A stretch of DNA of 64,000 nt from Fibrobacter succinogenes (GTDB lineage Bacteria > Fibrobacterota > Fibrobacteria > Fibrobacterales > Fibrobacteraceae): assembly GCA_902776765.1 (NCBI GenBank), contig CACYRP010000014.1, positions 39,423-103,422 of the forward strand, in the 5' to 3' direction. The translations under genes were made by a program, and so were the position numbers. The notes under the pieces are model-generated. The model saw nothing but the letters and a program-made list of their open reading frames with translations, made no database searches and was not told the DNA's origin. Within the stretch, counting starts at the first letter, position 1, and the number at the start of each line of letters is the position of its first letter. This document shows, piece after piece, positions 27,389 through 36,795 of this stretch.

Positions 27389-28222
27389 ATGGAACTTGGA
27401 AGAATCAACCGCGCTCGCGTCGAATCCATCACCCCGCAAGGTTACTACCTGGAACTTGAAACCGGCGGAAGCGTGCTCCTCCCCGGCAACCGCAACAAAT
27501 TCACGCTCGTCGAAGGCGAAATCATCGACGTGTTCGTTTATACGGACTCCGAAGACCGCCCAATTGCAACGCTGGACAAGCCGCTCGCGCAAGTGGGCGA
27601 ATTCGCCGTGCTCACAGTGAAAGAAGTGAACCGCGTGGGCGCGTTTTTGGACTGGGGCCTCAACAAGGACTTGTTCCTCCCCTTCAAGCAACAACTCGGT
27701 GAATTGCAGAAAGGCGACCGCTGCGTTGTCTTTGTACTCGAAGATGAAAAGAGCGGACGCATTATCGCCACAGAAAAAATCAAGAGCTTTATCGACCCGG
27801 ACACAAACGACTTGCACATCGGCCAGCGCGTTGAACTCGCCGCTTACGAAGTCACCCCCGATTACGTCGATTGCCTCGTCGATTACCGCTACACGGGCCG
27901 CATCATGGTGACACCGGGCATGGAACGCATCTACATCGGCGATACGATGCCTGGATTCATCCAGCGCTTTACCAGCGATGGAAAGATTACGCTCAACTTG
28001 ACTCCTGTCGGATACAAAGGCATGATGAAGAGTGAAAGCCCCAATGCCATCCTGCAAAAGCTCGAAGAAGCAGGCGGATTCCTCCCCTACGGCGACCACA
28101 GCGATCCGGAAACCATCCGTCGCGAATTCGGCATGTCCAAGAAAACGTTCAAGAAAATTATCGGGGCGCTCTTCCGCGAAGAAAAAATCGTCATCGAAGA
28201 AGATGGGATTCGCGCTGTTTAA
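27389..28222 (+). CDS. S1-domain RNA-binding protein, CvfB-like
   Basis: 277 residues, matching the CvfB/YitL family: an N-terminal S1-like domain (MELGRINRARVESITPQGYYLEL), a second S1 domain with GEFAVLTVKEVNRVGAFLDWGLNKDLFLPFKQQ (about 70-97), a third (about 140-205: ELAAYEVTPDYVDCLVDYRYTGRI), and a C-terminal winged-helix part (FGMSKKTFKKIIGALFREEKIVIEEDGI). Binds RNA; in staphylococci it affects virulence-factor expression, but the molecular role is not settled. ATG follows AAAGGCAAATT. Confidence 0.93.
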   Translation: MELGRINRARVESITPQGYYLELETGGSVLLPGNRNKFTLVEGEIIDVFVYTDSEDRPIATLDKPLAQVGEFAVLTVKEVNRVGAFLDWGLNKDLFLPFKQQLGELQKGDRCVVFVLEDEKSGRIIATEKIKSFIDPDTNDLHIGQRVELAAYEVTPDYVDCLVDYRYTGRIMVTPGMERIYIGDTMPGFIQRFTSDGKITLNLTPVGYKGMMKSESPNAILQKLEEAGGFLPYGDHSDPETIRREFGMSKKTFKKIIGALFREEKIVIEEDGIRAV

Positions 28223-28299
28223 TTTACGTCAATCAAACTATTTTTTTAAGTATTTTACGTAAAATTTGTAATAAACTAACCAGTATTAAGTAAAAACAA

Positions 28300-28331
28300 G
28301 CTCCTTTAAGTATTCAAAGGAGCCATTTTTT
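28300..28331 (+). terminator. terminator after the CvfB-like gene
   Basis: GCTCCTTT / AAAGGAGC with an eight-base loop, followed by CATTTTTTC. The rest of the 28223-28499 interval shows no gene. Confidence 0.85.
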
Positions 28332-28499
28332 CATTTTTCAGTCAATTTCACTCTCTTTTGAAGGACAAAAATGCGTTTTGAAGCCGAAAAAGCACATACA
28401 ACATAAAAATATTACGTCAAAACTTATTTTATTTCACAATTTTCACGTAAAAAACGCACTTTTTTCAATTTCAGCTTTTTCCAGCAAATTTCAAACAAA

Positions 28500-29198
28500 T
28501 TAGAAATTCACTTCGTCGGCGTTCAGCACCTTAAGCTCGATGCGGCGATTGGCGCGGCGACCCGCTTCAGTCGAATTGTCACCCTTCGGGCGGCTCGGGC
28601 CATAACCCACGGCAGTCACGCGTTCCGCTTCGATTCCATTTTCAATCATGTAATCGCGAACGCTATTGGCGCGGTCTTCGGAAAGTTTCTGGTTAAGTTC
28701 TTCACCGCCTTCGCTACTCGTGTGGCCTTCCACCTCAATCTTTGCTTTGGGATTGCGCTTGAGTCCAGCAATGGCGGCATTGAGCGTTTTCAAAGAACCG
28801 GGAACGAGTTCGGCGCTCCCCGCCTTGAACGTCACACCCGTGAGTTCGGAACGAGTATCGTCAAAGACAACCGTGATACCACCCGTGCTAGCCGTGCGCG
28901 ACACATACGGCGTTTCGCCACATTCAAACGGGCCCGTCAAGCTTTCGCAAAGGATTGTGTAGGTATCTTCACGCGGAATATGGAAACTAGCCTCGCCATA
29001 CACGTCCGTCGTTATCACCACCTTTTTACCCTTGTTCTGCCCCACAAACGTGAGCTTTTTCTTCGCATGCGGAACATCTTCGTTATTCGTGTATGTCACG
29101 TTCAACACAGCGTGCGTCTTGTTCGGGGCAAGCTTTCCAGCAGAGGCAAAGGATACACCAACCAAAGCCGAAAGCAGGGTGCGGGAAATCAATCTCAT
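28500..29198 (-). CDS. OmpA-family peptidoglycan-associated protein
   Basis: 232 residues with a signal peptide (about 1-20). Residues ~22-110 are a beta-rich Ig-like domain (LNVTYTNNEDVPHAKKKLTFVG, YGEASFHIPREDTYTILCE). The C-terminal OmpA/MotB domain (~115-232) has VTFKAGSAELVPGSLKTLNAAI, IEVEGHTSSEGGEELNQKLSEDRANSVRDYM, and RRANRRIEL, carrying the conserved Asp/Arg that hold diaminopimelate. It links the outer membrane or periplasmic partners to peptidoglycan. Divergent from the porin-like gene at 29332. Confidence 0.93.
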   Translation of the reverse strand: MRLISRTLLSALVGVSFASAGKLAPNKTHAVLNVTYTNNEDVPHAKKKLTFVGQNKGKKVVITTDVYGEASFHIPREDTYTILCESLTGPFECGETPYVSRTASTGGITVVFDDTRSELTGVTFKAGSAELVPGSLKTLNAAIAGLKRNPKAKIEVEGHTSSEGGEELNQKLSEDRANSVRDYMIENGIEAERVTAVGYGPSRPKGDNSTEAGRRANRRIELKVLNADEVNF

Positions 29199-29331
29199 TC
29201 TTGTACTCCGTTATAAAATTGATGCAAAAATAGCGTGTTAAAAATAAAAATTGAACGGCCTAGTTTCAAATTATCTTTAAATAATTCCTAAAATTTCTAG
29301 ATTTTCGCCCGAACAATTATACGGAGAATCT

Positions 29332-30387
29332 ATGAATTTCAAAAAAATTGCAAGCGCACTTTTAGTTGCCGGCATGGCTACAGCCGCATTTGCAGCCGAT
29401 GGTGAATTCAGCCTCAAGGGTAATGTCCAGACGCAGGCAACCAGAATGCTCGCCGACGACAGCTCCAACTTGAGCTCTCTCTGGATCCGCGCAAACATCG
29501 GCGGACAGTACAAGAGCGAAAATTTCGACGCTCTCGTGATGCTTCGCATTTTTGCCCCGCAGTTCGGCAACAAGATTAAAGACGGCGACGGCAAGACCAC
29601 GAGCTACGACAAGATTCTCGCTGACCTTTACTGGGCAAACTACAAGTGGAATTTCGAAACCTACAAATTGAACCTCAAAATCGGTCACTGGAAGACGGAC
29701 TGGTCCCAGTCTACTCACTTCGGTACGTACATCGACAAGGACCTCACAGCTCGTGGCCTCTGGATGCGCGACTATAGCCACAACGCCATCGAATTCGGCT
29801 GGCAAACCGGTTATTCAAACTTCACCGCCATGCTCGCTACCCGCGATAACAGGGCCAACACCGGTTACATCCGCCTTGAAGAAGACCTCAAGTTTGACTT
29901 CCCGCTCGAAGCAAAGCTCGCCTACCGCGTGAATTCCGTTGACGTCGTGCAAAATACAGCACACCTCACCCATCGTATCGCAACATACTTGAGCTACAAG
30001 CCGCTCGATTTCTTGCGTGTCTATGGTGAATATGGATACATCGTGACATCCGATGAATACATAAACGAAAAAGTCGATAACTACGTCGCAACAGAATCCA
30101 AATACATGAAGAGTGGAGACGCTTATCATCCGTTCTATCTCGGTGCTGAATACACCCCGAATAAAGATTGCTTTATGAGCATTCTCATGAGCAGCCTCTA
30201 TGTTGAATGGGAACACATCAACGACCGTCAGAAAATCCATAACACCCAAAAGGACATGGATAACTGGGCATGGACAGCCGCATGGGCCAAGAAGATCGCC
30301 AATTCCAAGCTCCAATTCAGCGTCTACAGCGGTAACGAAATTAGCGACGTCGGTTTCGCATTCCGTTTGACCAGCACTATTAAGTAA
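29332..30387 (+). CDS. outer-membrane porin-like protein
   Basis: 351 residues with a signal peptide (MNFKKIASALLVAGMATAAFA). The mature part alternates amphipathic strands (GEFSLKGNVQTQATRM, LWIRANIGGQYKS, LYWANYKWNFETYKLNLKIGHWKTDW, VYGEYGYIVTS) in the manner of 16-strand-type porins, though the C-terminus ends FAFRLTSTIK rather than in aromatic Phe. The substrate is unknown. It starts after an AT-rich region with GGAG upstream; a strong terminator follows. Confidence 0.82.
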   Translation: MNFKKIASALLVAGMATAAFAADGEFSLKGNVQTQATRMLADDSSNLSSLWIRANIGGQYKSENFDALVMLRIFAPQFGNKIKDGDGKTTSYDKILADLYWANYKWNFETYKLNLKIGHWKTDWSQSTHFGTYIDKDLTARGLWMRDYSHNAIEFGWQTGYSNFTAMLATRDNRANTGYIRLEEDLKFDFPLEAKLAYRVNSVDVVQNTAHLTHRIATYLSYKPLDFLRVYGEYGYIVTSDEYINEKVDNYVATESKYMKSGDAYHPFYLGAEYTPNKDCFMSILMSSLYVEWEHINDRQKIHNTQKDMDNWAWTAAWAKKIANSKLQFSVYSGNEISDVGFAFRLTSTIK

Positions 30388-30412
30388 TTACGCAGCGCGA
30401 AATTGATTTGCA

Positions 30413-30443
30413 AAAAGCCAGGGCATAACGCTCTGGCTTTTTT
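30413..30443 (+). terminator. terminator of the porin-like gene
   Basis: AGCCAGGGC / GCTCTGGCT stem (one G-T), loop ATAAC, flanked by AAAA and TTTTTT. Confidence 0.9.
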
Positions 30444-30530
30444 AATGGCATGCTGCCGTCCCCATTCGCGGACCATGAACCACACAAGCACTAAAGAGTC
30501 ATGTGTTCAAAAAGCATCGAGGATGAAATA

Positions 30531-30552
30531 ATGGATTCTCCTACGGAGAATG
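30531..30552. repeat. interspersed palindromic repeat
   Basis: ATGGATTCTCC-TAC-GGAGAATGAC, a perfect relative of the TilS-embedded unit at 10362-10383. Confidence 0.7.
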
Positions 30553-30626
30553 ACTCCCTCTCCCGCCAAAAATCCCTGCGAATTTTTCGCAAGGCGATTT
30601 TGTCCCCTGTTTCGCGGAAAATAAAA

Positions 30627-30654
30627 ACGACCAACTTTTCGTTGGTCGTTTTTA
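30627..30654. terminator. bidirectional terminator, second in a series
   Basis: ACGACCAAC / GTTGGTCGT with loop TTTTC, flanked by AAAAA and TTTTT. On the minus strand it follows an echo of the tRNA-Glu 3' end (CCGCCCAAGGGGTA). Confidence 0.8.
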
Positions 30655-30680
30655 GTACCCCTTGGGCGGAAAGTAAAAAA

Positions 30681-30706
30681 GCCAAACCCTTCGGTTTGAC
30701 TTTTTT
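30681..30706 (-). terminator. terminator of tRNA-Glu
   Basis: On the minus strand GTCAAACC-GAAG-GGTTTGGC followed by TTTTTT, starting a few bases after the tRNA 3' end. Confidence 0.85.
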
Positions 30707-30707
30707 A

Positions 30708-30780
30708 TACCCCTAAGCGGACTCGAACCGCTGTTGCGGGAATGAGAATCCCGAGTCCTGGGCCACTAGACGATGGGGGC
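30708..30780 (-). tRNA. tRNA-Glu, anticodon CUC
   Basis: 73 bases, CCA not encoded. On the minus strand: acceptor start GCCCCCA, D-arm GTCT-AGTGGCCC-AGGAC, anticodon stem CGGGA / TCCCG with loop TTCTCAT (anticodon CTC), variable CAAC, T-arm AGCGG-TTCGAGT-CCGCT, acceptor end TAGGGGT, discriminator A. The whole D-arm is close to bacterial tRNA-Glu. Oddities: the acceptor has a C6-A67 mismatch and a G1-U72 wobble. A near-consensus promoter precedes it. Confidence 0.93.
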
Positions 30781-30791
30781 GAGTGCGGCAC

Positions 30792-30820
30792 ATTATAGCA
30801 AATTAAGCCGATTCCGTCAA
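30792..30820 (-). promoter_or_regulatory. promoter of tRNA-Glu
   Basis: On the minus strand TTGACG (30815-30820), 17-base spacer, TATAAT (30792-30797), ending 11 bases before the tRNA. Close to sigma70 consensus. Confidence 0.85.
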
Positions 30821-30824
30821 CTAG

Positions 30825-30995
30825 TTTTAGTTACTAGATAATAGTTAAGAGTTAGTAGTTAAGAGTTACTAGAAGACTTAATTACAAGAAGCATCTTGTT
30901 TAAAGCAATCTAGTAACTAGAAACTCAGGACTTAGAACTGCGACGCAGTCGCCCTCGTAACTAGTAACTCAGAATTCGGAACTGCCGCAGAGCGA
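30825..30995. repeat. AT-rich short-repeat region with TAGTTACTAG units
   Basis: Many partial copies of TTACTAG/CTAGTAAC and GTTAAGAGTTA, plus ACTAGAAACTCAG and ACTAGTAACTCAG. No coding frame. Its lower end abuts the stop of the PpiD-like gene. Confidence 0.6.
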
Positions 30996-32927
30996 CTAGT
31001 CTCTATAGAACAAGTCGAGGTTGCTCTTGACCGGCGTTGCAGCTTCAAGATTCGTGACGTAATCATTGAAAGCAGTCATCACGCCAAAGCGGTAAGAGTT
31101 GTCCACATCCTGCTTGATGGCTTCTTCAACGTCTTCAATCTTCGGAGACTTCTTGGAAACGACCTTGAGCATCACGGCGCCGTTTTCAGCAACAACCGGA
31201 GTGGTCCATTCACCGACCTTAGCCTTGCCCACAACGCGAGCGATCTGAGCATTGCCGTAGCCGAAGCCCGGAACAAAGCCATCGACAGAAGAGTTCTTAG
31301 TTTCAAGTTCGACCTTTTCAATCTTAGCGGCGGTATCGGCCGGATTCCATGCCTTGACCTGAGCGGCAACAGAGTTCAGGTAAGTTTCAGCAGCCTTGGC
31401 AGCCTTCTGCTTGAGAAGCGTTTCCTTGATGTCGTTGTAGTAGAGCGGGAGGCTACGTTCGCCAGCCTTGAAGGTACCGACCTTCTTAGCAATAGCAACC
31501 CACTTGTTGTTTCTGAGAACGCCAGAAATTTCGCTTTCTTCCTTCGGAAGGTTTTCGTTCGGCCATGCAAAAGAGGTAAGACCCTTGATGTAACCGAGAG
31601 CAGCGATGTTGCCATCGTTTGCCACCCATTCAGAAGTCTTGACTTCGAGACCGCGAGCATTAGCTTCGGTGAGCAAATCAGAACCAGCATCGACATCCTT
31701 CTTGATGCTCGTGAGAATCTTTTCAAGGCTATCAATAGTATTAGAAGAAGCAGTCACGGTGAGGAGAATGTGGCCAACCTTGACCTTTTCAACTTCACCC
31801 TTAGCGTTCTTCACATTGCCATAAGACTTGATGATGTGGTAACCGAACTGAGAGCGGACCGGTTCAGAAATCTTGCCAGAATCAAGAGCGAAAGCAGCGT
31901 CTTCGAACGGCTTCACGTAAGCACCACGGCCAACGAAATCATCACTCAAGATGCCACCCTTTTCGGCACTGCCCGGATCTTCAGAAGAAACGCGAGCCAT
32001 GTCTTCGAACGTCGTGGTCGAAGATGAATCGGTGAGCTGGTAGTAAAGCGTCATGGCATATTCACGGATGCTAGCATCGTCGCCTGCAGTAGCTTCAACC
32101 GGGATGGAAACATACTGGAACTGAGCCATATCCTTCTGCACAAAGAAGCTGTCCATGTGGGCCTTGAAGTAGCCAGCAACCATCACGCTATCAACGGAGT
32201 TGGAATCTACAACAAAGTTAGAGCTCGGGGCGACCGCCACCTGCAGTTCGTAATCAGTCATGCGGCGTTCAACACTCCACTTGGCTTCGAGAGCAGTCGG
32301 ATGAACAGAAGCACCAATCAAAGTCTGGAGCTGACGAGCCGGAATGGTGTTGTTCTTCATTTCATCTTCGAGCATGAGCATAGCGCTCCAGCGGTATGCA
32401 GCCGGAGTTTCAATCCAAGCGTCATAATCAGCCTTGTTGAATGTCGTATCCGTGAGGAACTTCGGGAGAGACGAGAGGTAAGCCTGAGAGCGCTGGATCA
32501 GGTCTTCCTGAGAAGTAGCCTGCTGCTGGATAGCATAGAGGCGAGCCTGAGCTTCCTGAACCAAGCGGGCACGAACAGCATCGGAATTGCGCTTGAACTC
32601 GTTCTTGAGTTCTGCAACCGAGGCGCTAAGTTCGGCCTTTTCGAACTGTTCGGCAAACAAAGCCTGACGGACGAAGCTAGAGAACACCTGAGCGCGGAGC
32701 TGGGAGTACTGTTCGTCGTCCAAGTGCTGGTTCTGGTACTGGTTCTGCACGATCATCTTCACACGAGAATCAAAGTCCGTGTAAGAAATCTTGGTATCGT
32801 TGACAACGCCAATAGGATAGCTACGTCCCTGATCCGGAACACGGTCCATGGCCAAAAGACCGATGGCGATACCGGCAGCAAAGATCACAATTACCCACTT
32901 GGCTTTTTCATTAATCCACGTTAACAT
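30996..32927 (-). CDS. PpiD-like periplasmic peptidyl-prolyl isomerase/chaperone
   Basis: 643 residues from ATG 32927, supported by GGAG eight bases before it. One N-terminal TM helix (about 11-28) anchors it, with the rest periplasmic. SurA-N/PpiD-like helical region ~45-240 ([35 protein letters not shown]). A parvulin-type rotamase domain lies about 260-375, with [20 protein letters not shown] and [14 protein letters not shown], the usual end of the fold. The C-terminal half is a degenerate second part. It helps fold outer-membrane or surface proteins at the Sec exit. A putative client is any exported protein here. Confidence 0.88.
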   Translation of the reverse strand: MLTWINEKAKWVIVIFAAGIAIGLLAMDRVPDQGRSYPIGVVNDTKISYTDFDSRVKMIVQNQYQNQHLDDEQYSQLRAQVFSSFVRQALFAEQFEKAELSASVAELKNEFKRNSDAVRARLVQEAQARLYAIQQQATSQEDLIQRSQAYLSSLPKFLTDTTFNKADYDAWIETPAAYRWSAMLMLEDEMKNNTIPARQLQTLIGASVHPTALEAKWSVERRMTDYELQVAVAPSSNFVVDSNSVDSVMVAGYFKAHMDSFFVQKDMAQFQYVSIPVEATAGDDASIREYAMTLYYQLTDSSSTTTFEDMARVSSEDPGSAEKGGILSDDFVGRGAYVKPFEDAAFALDSGKISEPVRSQFGYHIIKSYGNVKNAKGEVEKVKVGHILLTVTASSNTIDSLEKILTSIKKDVDAGSDLLTEANARGLEVKTSEWVANDGNIAALGYIKGLTSFAWPNENLPKEESEISGVLRNNKWVAIAKKVGTFKAGERSLPLYYNDIKETLLKQKAAKAAETYLNSVAAQVKAWNPADTAAKIEKVELETKNSSVDGFVPGFGYGNAQIARVVGKAKVGEWTTPVVAENGAVMLKVVSKKSPKIEDVEEAIKQDVDNSYRFGVMTAFNDYVTNLEAATPVKSNLDLFYRD

Positions 32928-33179
32928 AGAGACAACTCCATTAAAATTTTGTCGCACGAAAAATAGCAAAAAAAAATGTTTGCATTTTATTTTATCGAAA
33001 TTGCAAGCCAAATATAATGCCGAAAAGCCCTATTTTTTTTGCATCTATAACTATGAATTTCAATAGAATGGATGTTCAAGCAATCTTTCTTCAAAAAAAG
33101 ACTATTACTAAACGCTTTAACGTAATTTTTTTCGAATAAAAATAACAAGTTGTTATCGTTAGAATAAAAGCGTCGGCCA

Positions 33180-33300
33180 CAACCTTAAAAGGCGAACGCA
33201 GCGGGGCTGCTTGCAGACCCATTGCTGAGCCGTAAGGTTGGCGCTTGCGCCAGGATGGGTTTAAATTTCTCCGAGCTGGGGCCCCGCCCGCATAAACTTC
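33180..33300 (-). repeat. interspersed element upstream of nadB
   Basis: A GC-rich block in an AT-rich interval, containing GGCGCTTGCGCC and similar palindromes. Read on the minus strand it encodes PYGSAMGLQAAPLRSPF-like text, which I believe recurs in Fibrobacter genomes as spurious small proteins; that memory is not checked. It has no start signal, so I treat it as a repeat, not a gene. The rest of 33012-33393 shows nothing else. Confidence 0.5.
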
Positions 33301-33393
33301 TTTCTTGAATTTCAATAAAAATACTTTGCAAGTGAAGCCTATTTTTTCTATTTATTGGACATAAAAAATACATCAATTCCTTTGGAGTATCTC

Positions 33394-34974
33394 ATGTACG
33401 ATATTTTGGTTCTGGGTGCCGGCATTTCTGGGTTGAGCGCAGCTCTCCACGCGGCAGAAAAAGGGTTTCACGTAGTTATCTTGACCAAAGGAGCAAAGCC
33501 GGACGGCTCATCGAACTATGCGCAGGGCGGTATCGCTACCGTTACTGAAAAATCAGACAAATTTGAATTCCATATTGCAGACACGCTCGAAGCAGGCGCA
33601 GGCCTCTGCAAAAAAGAACCGGTCAACATCCTGACCAAGAGCGGGCCCTCGACCATCAAGCAGCTCGTCAAGTGGGGTGTCGAGTTCACACCATCGCCCG
33701 AGGATAAATCGCAATTTGATCTCCACCTCGAAGGCGGACACAGCCACCACCGCATTTTGCATGCCGCAGACCTCACCGGTAAAGAGATCATGCGCGCACT
33801 CCTTTGCGAACTGCACAAGCAAAAGAACATCGACTACCTTGAAAACTGCTACATCAAGGACTTGATTTGCGAAGGAGAAGGCAAGGCCAAGCGTTGCGTC
33901 GGCGCAAAGATTATCCACCAGAAGTCTGGCGAAGTCGAAAGCATTTTTGCCAAGGCCACAATCCTTTCTACAGGCGGCGCAGGCCGCATTTGGCAGTACA
34001 CCGTTTGCCCGCCCGACAGCTGCGGCGACGGCATGGCGATTGCAGCCCGCGCTGGAGCAGCCCTCCAAGACATCGAATTCATGCAGTTCCACCCTACAAG
34101 TTTGTACGCACCGAAGTTCAAGAAGCCGTTCCTCATTTCCGAAGCGGTCCGCGGTTTCGGCGGCATCCTCAAGAATGACAAGGGTGAAGAATTTATGAAC
34201 CAGGTGCACCCGCTGCACTCCCTCGCCCCGCGTGACATCGTGGCTCGCGCCATCCACAGCGAAATGCAACGCCTCGGCAAGGACCACATGTACATCGACC
34301 TTTCCGGCCGCACCCCGAAGGACATCAAGAGCCACTTCCCGCACATTTATTCTAAATGCATGGATGCAGGCATCGACATCACCAAGGAATGGATTCCCGT
34401 CGTCCCGGCAGCCCACTACATGTGCGGTGGCGTTCTCGTGGATACTTGGTCCCGCACCGAAATCAAGGGCCTTTACGCCTGCGGCGAAGTTGCAGCAACG
34501 GGCGTTCACGGGGCAAACCGTCTTGCCTCGAACTCGCTTTTGGAAAGCGTTGTATTTGCCATCCGCGCCGTCGATGATATCGAAAAGAGCGGCATCGCCA
34601 AGGAAAAGTTGAACGAAACCAAGTCCAAAAAGGAATCGGTCAGCTTTGCAAAGGCTGCCTACTGGAAGAAGCGCAAGAAGATGCTCCAGGACATGATGTG
34701 GACCCACTGCGGCATCGTGCGCACCGTGGCTGGCCTCAACCAAGGTCTCAAGGTCATCGAAGAACTCCAGAAAGATGTCGATGCAGCCATCAAGAACAAA
34801 GAAACAGAGAACTTACACTTCCTTGAATTCCTCAATGCATTGCAAGTTTCCAAGATGATCCTCATTGCAGCTCTCCGTCGCAAGGAATCTCGCGGGCTCC
34901 ATTACATCCTCGATTACCCCAATCAGGACCCGAAGACAAAGCACCAGAGCATCTACTTGAGCGACAAGAAATAA
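33394..34974 (+). CDS. nadB: L-aspartate oxidase
   Basis: FAD enzyme that oxidises aspartate to iminoaspartate, the first step of de novo NAD synthesis. 526 residues from ATG 33394 (GGAG upstream). FAD-binding GAGISGLSAALHAAEKG 8-24, SSNYAQGGIATV (about 38-50), LEGGHSHHRILHAADLTG, STGGAGRIWQYT, the substrate-loop EFMQFHPTSLY, and ACGEVAATGVHGANRLASNSLLE near 360. The C-terminal helical domain ends with SRGLHYILDYP. No nadA or nadC is in the window, so nadB stands apart from its usual partners. Confidence 0.96.
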   Translation: MYDILVLGAGISGLSAALHAAEKGFHVVILTKGAKPDGSSNYAQGGIATVTEKSDKFEFHIADTLEAGAGLCKKEPVNILTKSGPSTIKQLVKWGVEFTPSPEDKSQFDLHLEGGHSHHRILHAADLTGKEIMRALLCELHKQKNIDYLENCYIKDLICEGEGKAKRCVGAKIIHQKSGEVESIFAKATILSTGGAGRIWQYTVCPPDSCGDGMAIAARAGAALQDIEFMQFHPTSLYAPKFKKPFLISEAVRGFGGILKNDKGEEFMNQVHPLHSLAPRDIVARAIHSEMQRLGKDHMYIDLSGRTPKDIKSHFPHIYSKCMDAGIDITKEWIPVVPAAHYMCGGVLVDTWSRTEIKGLYACGEVAATGVHGANRLASNSLLESVVFAIRAVDDIEKSGIAKEKLNETKSKKESVSFAKAAYWKKRKKMLQDMMWTHCGIVRTVAGLNQGLKVIEELQKDVDAAIKNKETENLHFLEFLNALQVSKMILIAALRRKESRGLHYILDYPNQDPKTKHQSIYLSDKK

Positions 34975-34997
34975 ATCTTTTTTCTATATAGGGACGC

Positions 34998-36047
34998 ATG
35001 GAAGAAGTCAAGGCAACACAATCGAGGAAAAAAGTTAAGGACCAACTCCCGTCAAAAATTGGCGGATATAAACCCATCCAAGCCCTAAACAGCGGGGCCA
35101 TGGGTAGTTTGTGGCTTTGCAGGGACCCTTCGCTCGACCGCCTCGTCGTTGCCAAAAGACTCCATTCGAACTTGAACCAGCAAGAGATTTACATCAAGCG
35201 GTTCTTGCAAGAAGGGAGCATTCTCGCCCACTTGAACCATCCGAGCATCATCCAGCCGTATGCCCTCTGGAAAGACAGCGACGGCAATTACACGATGTCC
35301 ATGGAATACGTACAAGGTTCGAGCCTCAAGGATTTGCTCTTGAGGAACAAGCGACCGCCTGTTTGGGTTGTCGAGACTATCTTGTACGAACTCTTGAGCG
35401 CATTGAGCCACGCCCACCGCAATGGAGTTACGCACCGCGATTTAAAACCAGCGAACATGATGATCGATAAGGACGGACGCGTTCGCCTCTTGGACTTTGG
35501 CATTGCCCATACCGACACGCCACTCGAAATCGGCAAGGAACTCACGCAGACCGGATGCATCATCGGCACCGCCGCTTACATGAGCCCCGAGCAAATCATG
35601 GGCGAAAAGGTCAATTACGCAAGTGACCTCTATAGCGTTGGCATCATCGCAAGCGAAATGCTCATCGGCGAAAATCTTTTCCGCGGCAAGGACTTCGAAG
35701 AAACTCGTGAAAACATCCTCAAGATGAAATTCAAGTTGGAAGTTTTCCCGGACGACGTTCCCAAGCCTCTCCGCAAATTCGTGTTGAAGCTCCTCAACAA
35801 GCGAGCAAGCAAACGCCCATCCTCGGCCTGCGATGCAGCGAACGAACTTGCCGACATCATGAAGGAATACCCGCGCGACATGACTCCATACATCGCCGAG
35901 TGGGCAGATACGGTAAACGAAGACCAACCCATCGAATCCGTCATGTCTCCGAAGCCGCAAAAAACTACATTTAAGTATGGAATAGGATTTATACTTGGAG
36001 TGAGTGTTGCGACGGCAGCTTTTATTGCCATCCAGCTTGCGACTTAG
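34998..36047 (+). CDS. membrane-anchored Ser/Thr protein kinase
   Basis: 349 residues, Hanks-type kinase. Gly-loop LNSGAMGSLW (G33, G36), Lys in VAKR (about 53), catalytic HRDLKPAN (H146-N153), DFG (D166-G168), then APE-like MSPEQIMG and a C-lobe with SDLYSVGIIASEML. One C-terminal TM helix (about 324-345) follows a ~50-residue linker, so the kinase faces the cytoplasm, with no extracellular sensor. Starts 23 bases after nadB; followed by a CvpA-like gene 12 bases later, so an operon is likely. Confidence 0.93.
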   Translation: MEEVKATQSRKKVKDQLPSKIGGYKPIQALNSGAMGSLWLCRDPSLDRLVVAKRLHSNLNQQEIYIKRFLQEGSILAHLNHPSIIQPYALWKDSDGNYTMSMEYVQGSSLKDLLLRNKRPPVWVVETILYELLSALSHAHRNGVTHRDLKPANMMIDKDGRVRLLDFGIAHTDTPLEIGKELTQTGCIIGTAAYMSPEQIMGEKVNYASDLYSVGIIASEMLIGENLFRGKDFEETRENILKMKFKLEVFPDDVPKPLRKFVLKLLNKRASKRPSSACDAANELADIMKEYPRDMTPYIAEWADTVNEDQPIESVMSPKPQKTTFKYGIGFILGVSVATAAFIAIQLAT

Positions 36048-36059
36048 AGGATTAGTCCA

Positions 36060-36788
36060 ATGAATTGGATAGACATTACTTGCAGCGCTTGTCTGCTTGT
36101 TTTTGGCGCCCTCGGATTATGGCGCGGACTACTCGGAAGCGTATTTAGATTTTGCGCTTGGGTCTCTGCAATTTTCGGCGCTTACTTTGCACAAAGTCTT
36201 TTCGGTGACTTTTTTGTAAGGAATTTCGCGTTTGGCGATTTTGCATCACACCTCATCTGCACATGCATCGGCTTTTTGGTTCCGTTCTTGCTGTTCACGT
36301 TTATCGGGCACTTGGTCGGAGATTCCATCAAGAATACGATTGTCGGGAAAACAAACCGCATTCTTGGGCTTTTGTTCGGACTCATCAAGGCCGTACTCAT
36401 CTGCTTTGTTTTGCTCACGATTTTGCACTTGCTCCCCGTCGAAGGGAACCTCAAGAACTTGAGGAACGATGCCATTTCTTACAGCATCTACAAGTCTTCG
36501 CTCGAAACGATGGGATACTCCTCTGACGAAGTGAACCTCCGCAAGATGGCAAAAGAAAAAGCAAGCGAGCTCACAAAGACAATTACAGACAAAGCAAAAG
36601 GCTCTACCGAACAAACCGCCGATAGCGCCAAGGCCGCAGTCAAAAATGCAGCCGACAGCCTCACAAATAAAGTTAGCGAGACTGCCGAAAGAGCAAAAGA
36701 TGCAGCCATCGCCGCCAAGGAAGCCGCAGTAAAAACCTTTAACGAAGGCAAGAGCGCATCCAAGGATTCGAGCAAGGTCAAGAAATAA
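36060..36788 (+). CDS. CvpA-family membrane protein
   Basis: 242 residues. Four hydrophobic helices in the first ~130 residues (for example DITCSACLLVFGALGLWRG; FLVPFLLFTFIGHLVG; LLFGLIKAVLICFVLLTILHLL), matching CvpA/YdgO-type proteins, whose role is linked to colicin V export or envelope function. The C-terminal ~90 residues are a Lys/Ala/Glu-rich helix, likely coiled coil, cytosolic. Function is not established. Confidence 0.85.
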   Translation: MNWIDITCSACLLVFGALGLWRGLLGSVFRFCAWVSAIFGAYFAQSLFGDFFVRNFAFGDFASHLICTCIGFLVPFLLFTFIGHLVGDSIKNTIVGKTNRILGLLFGLIKAVLICFVLLTILHLLPVEGNLKNLRNDAISYSIYKSSLETMGYSSDEVNLRKMAKEKASELTKTITDKAKGSTEQTADSAKAAVKNAADSLTNKVSETAERAKDAAIAAKEAAVKTFNEGKSASKDSSKVKK

Positions 36789-36795
36789 GGCCGTT

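Noticed and set aside
33091..33315. 74-codon minus-strand frame in the nadB leader
   Set aside because: Part of a GC-rich interspersed element with no SD; listed as a repeat instead.
33553..34743. 396-codon frame antisense to nadB
   Set aside because: Codon-bias shadow of nadB.
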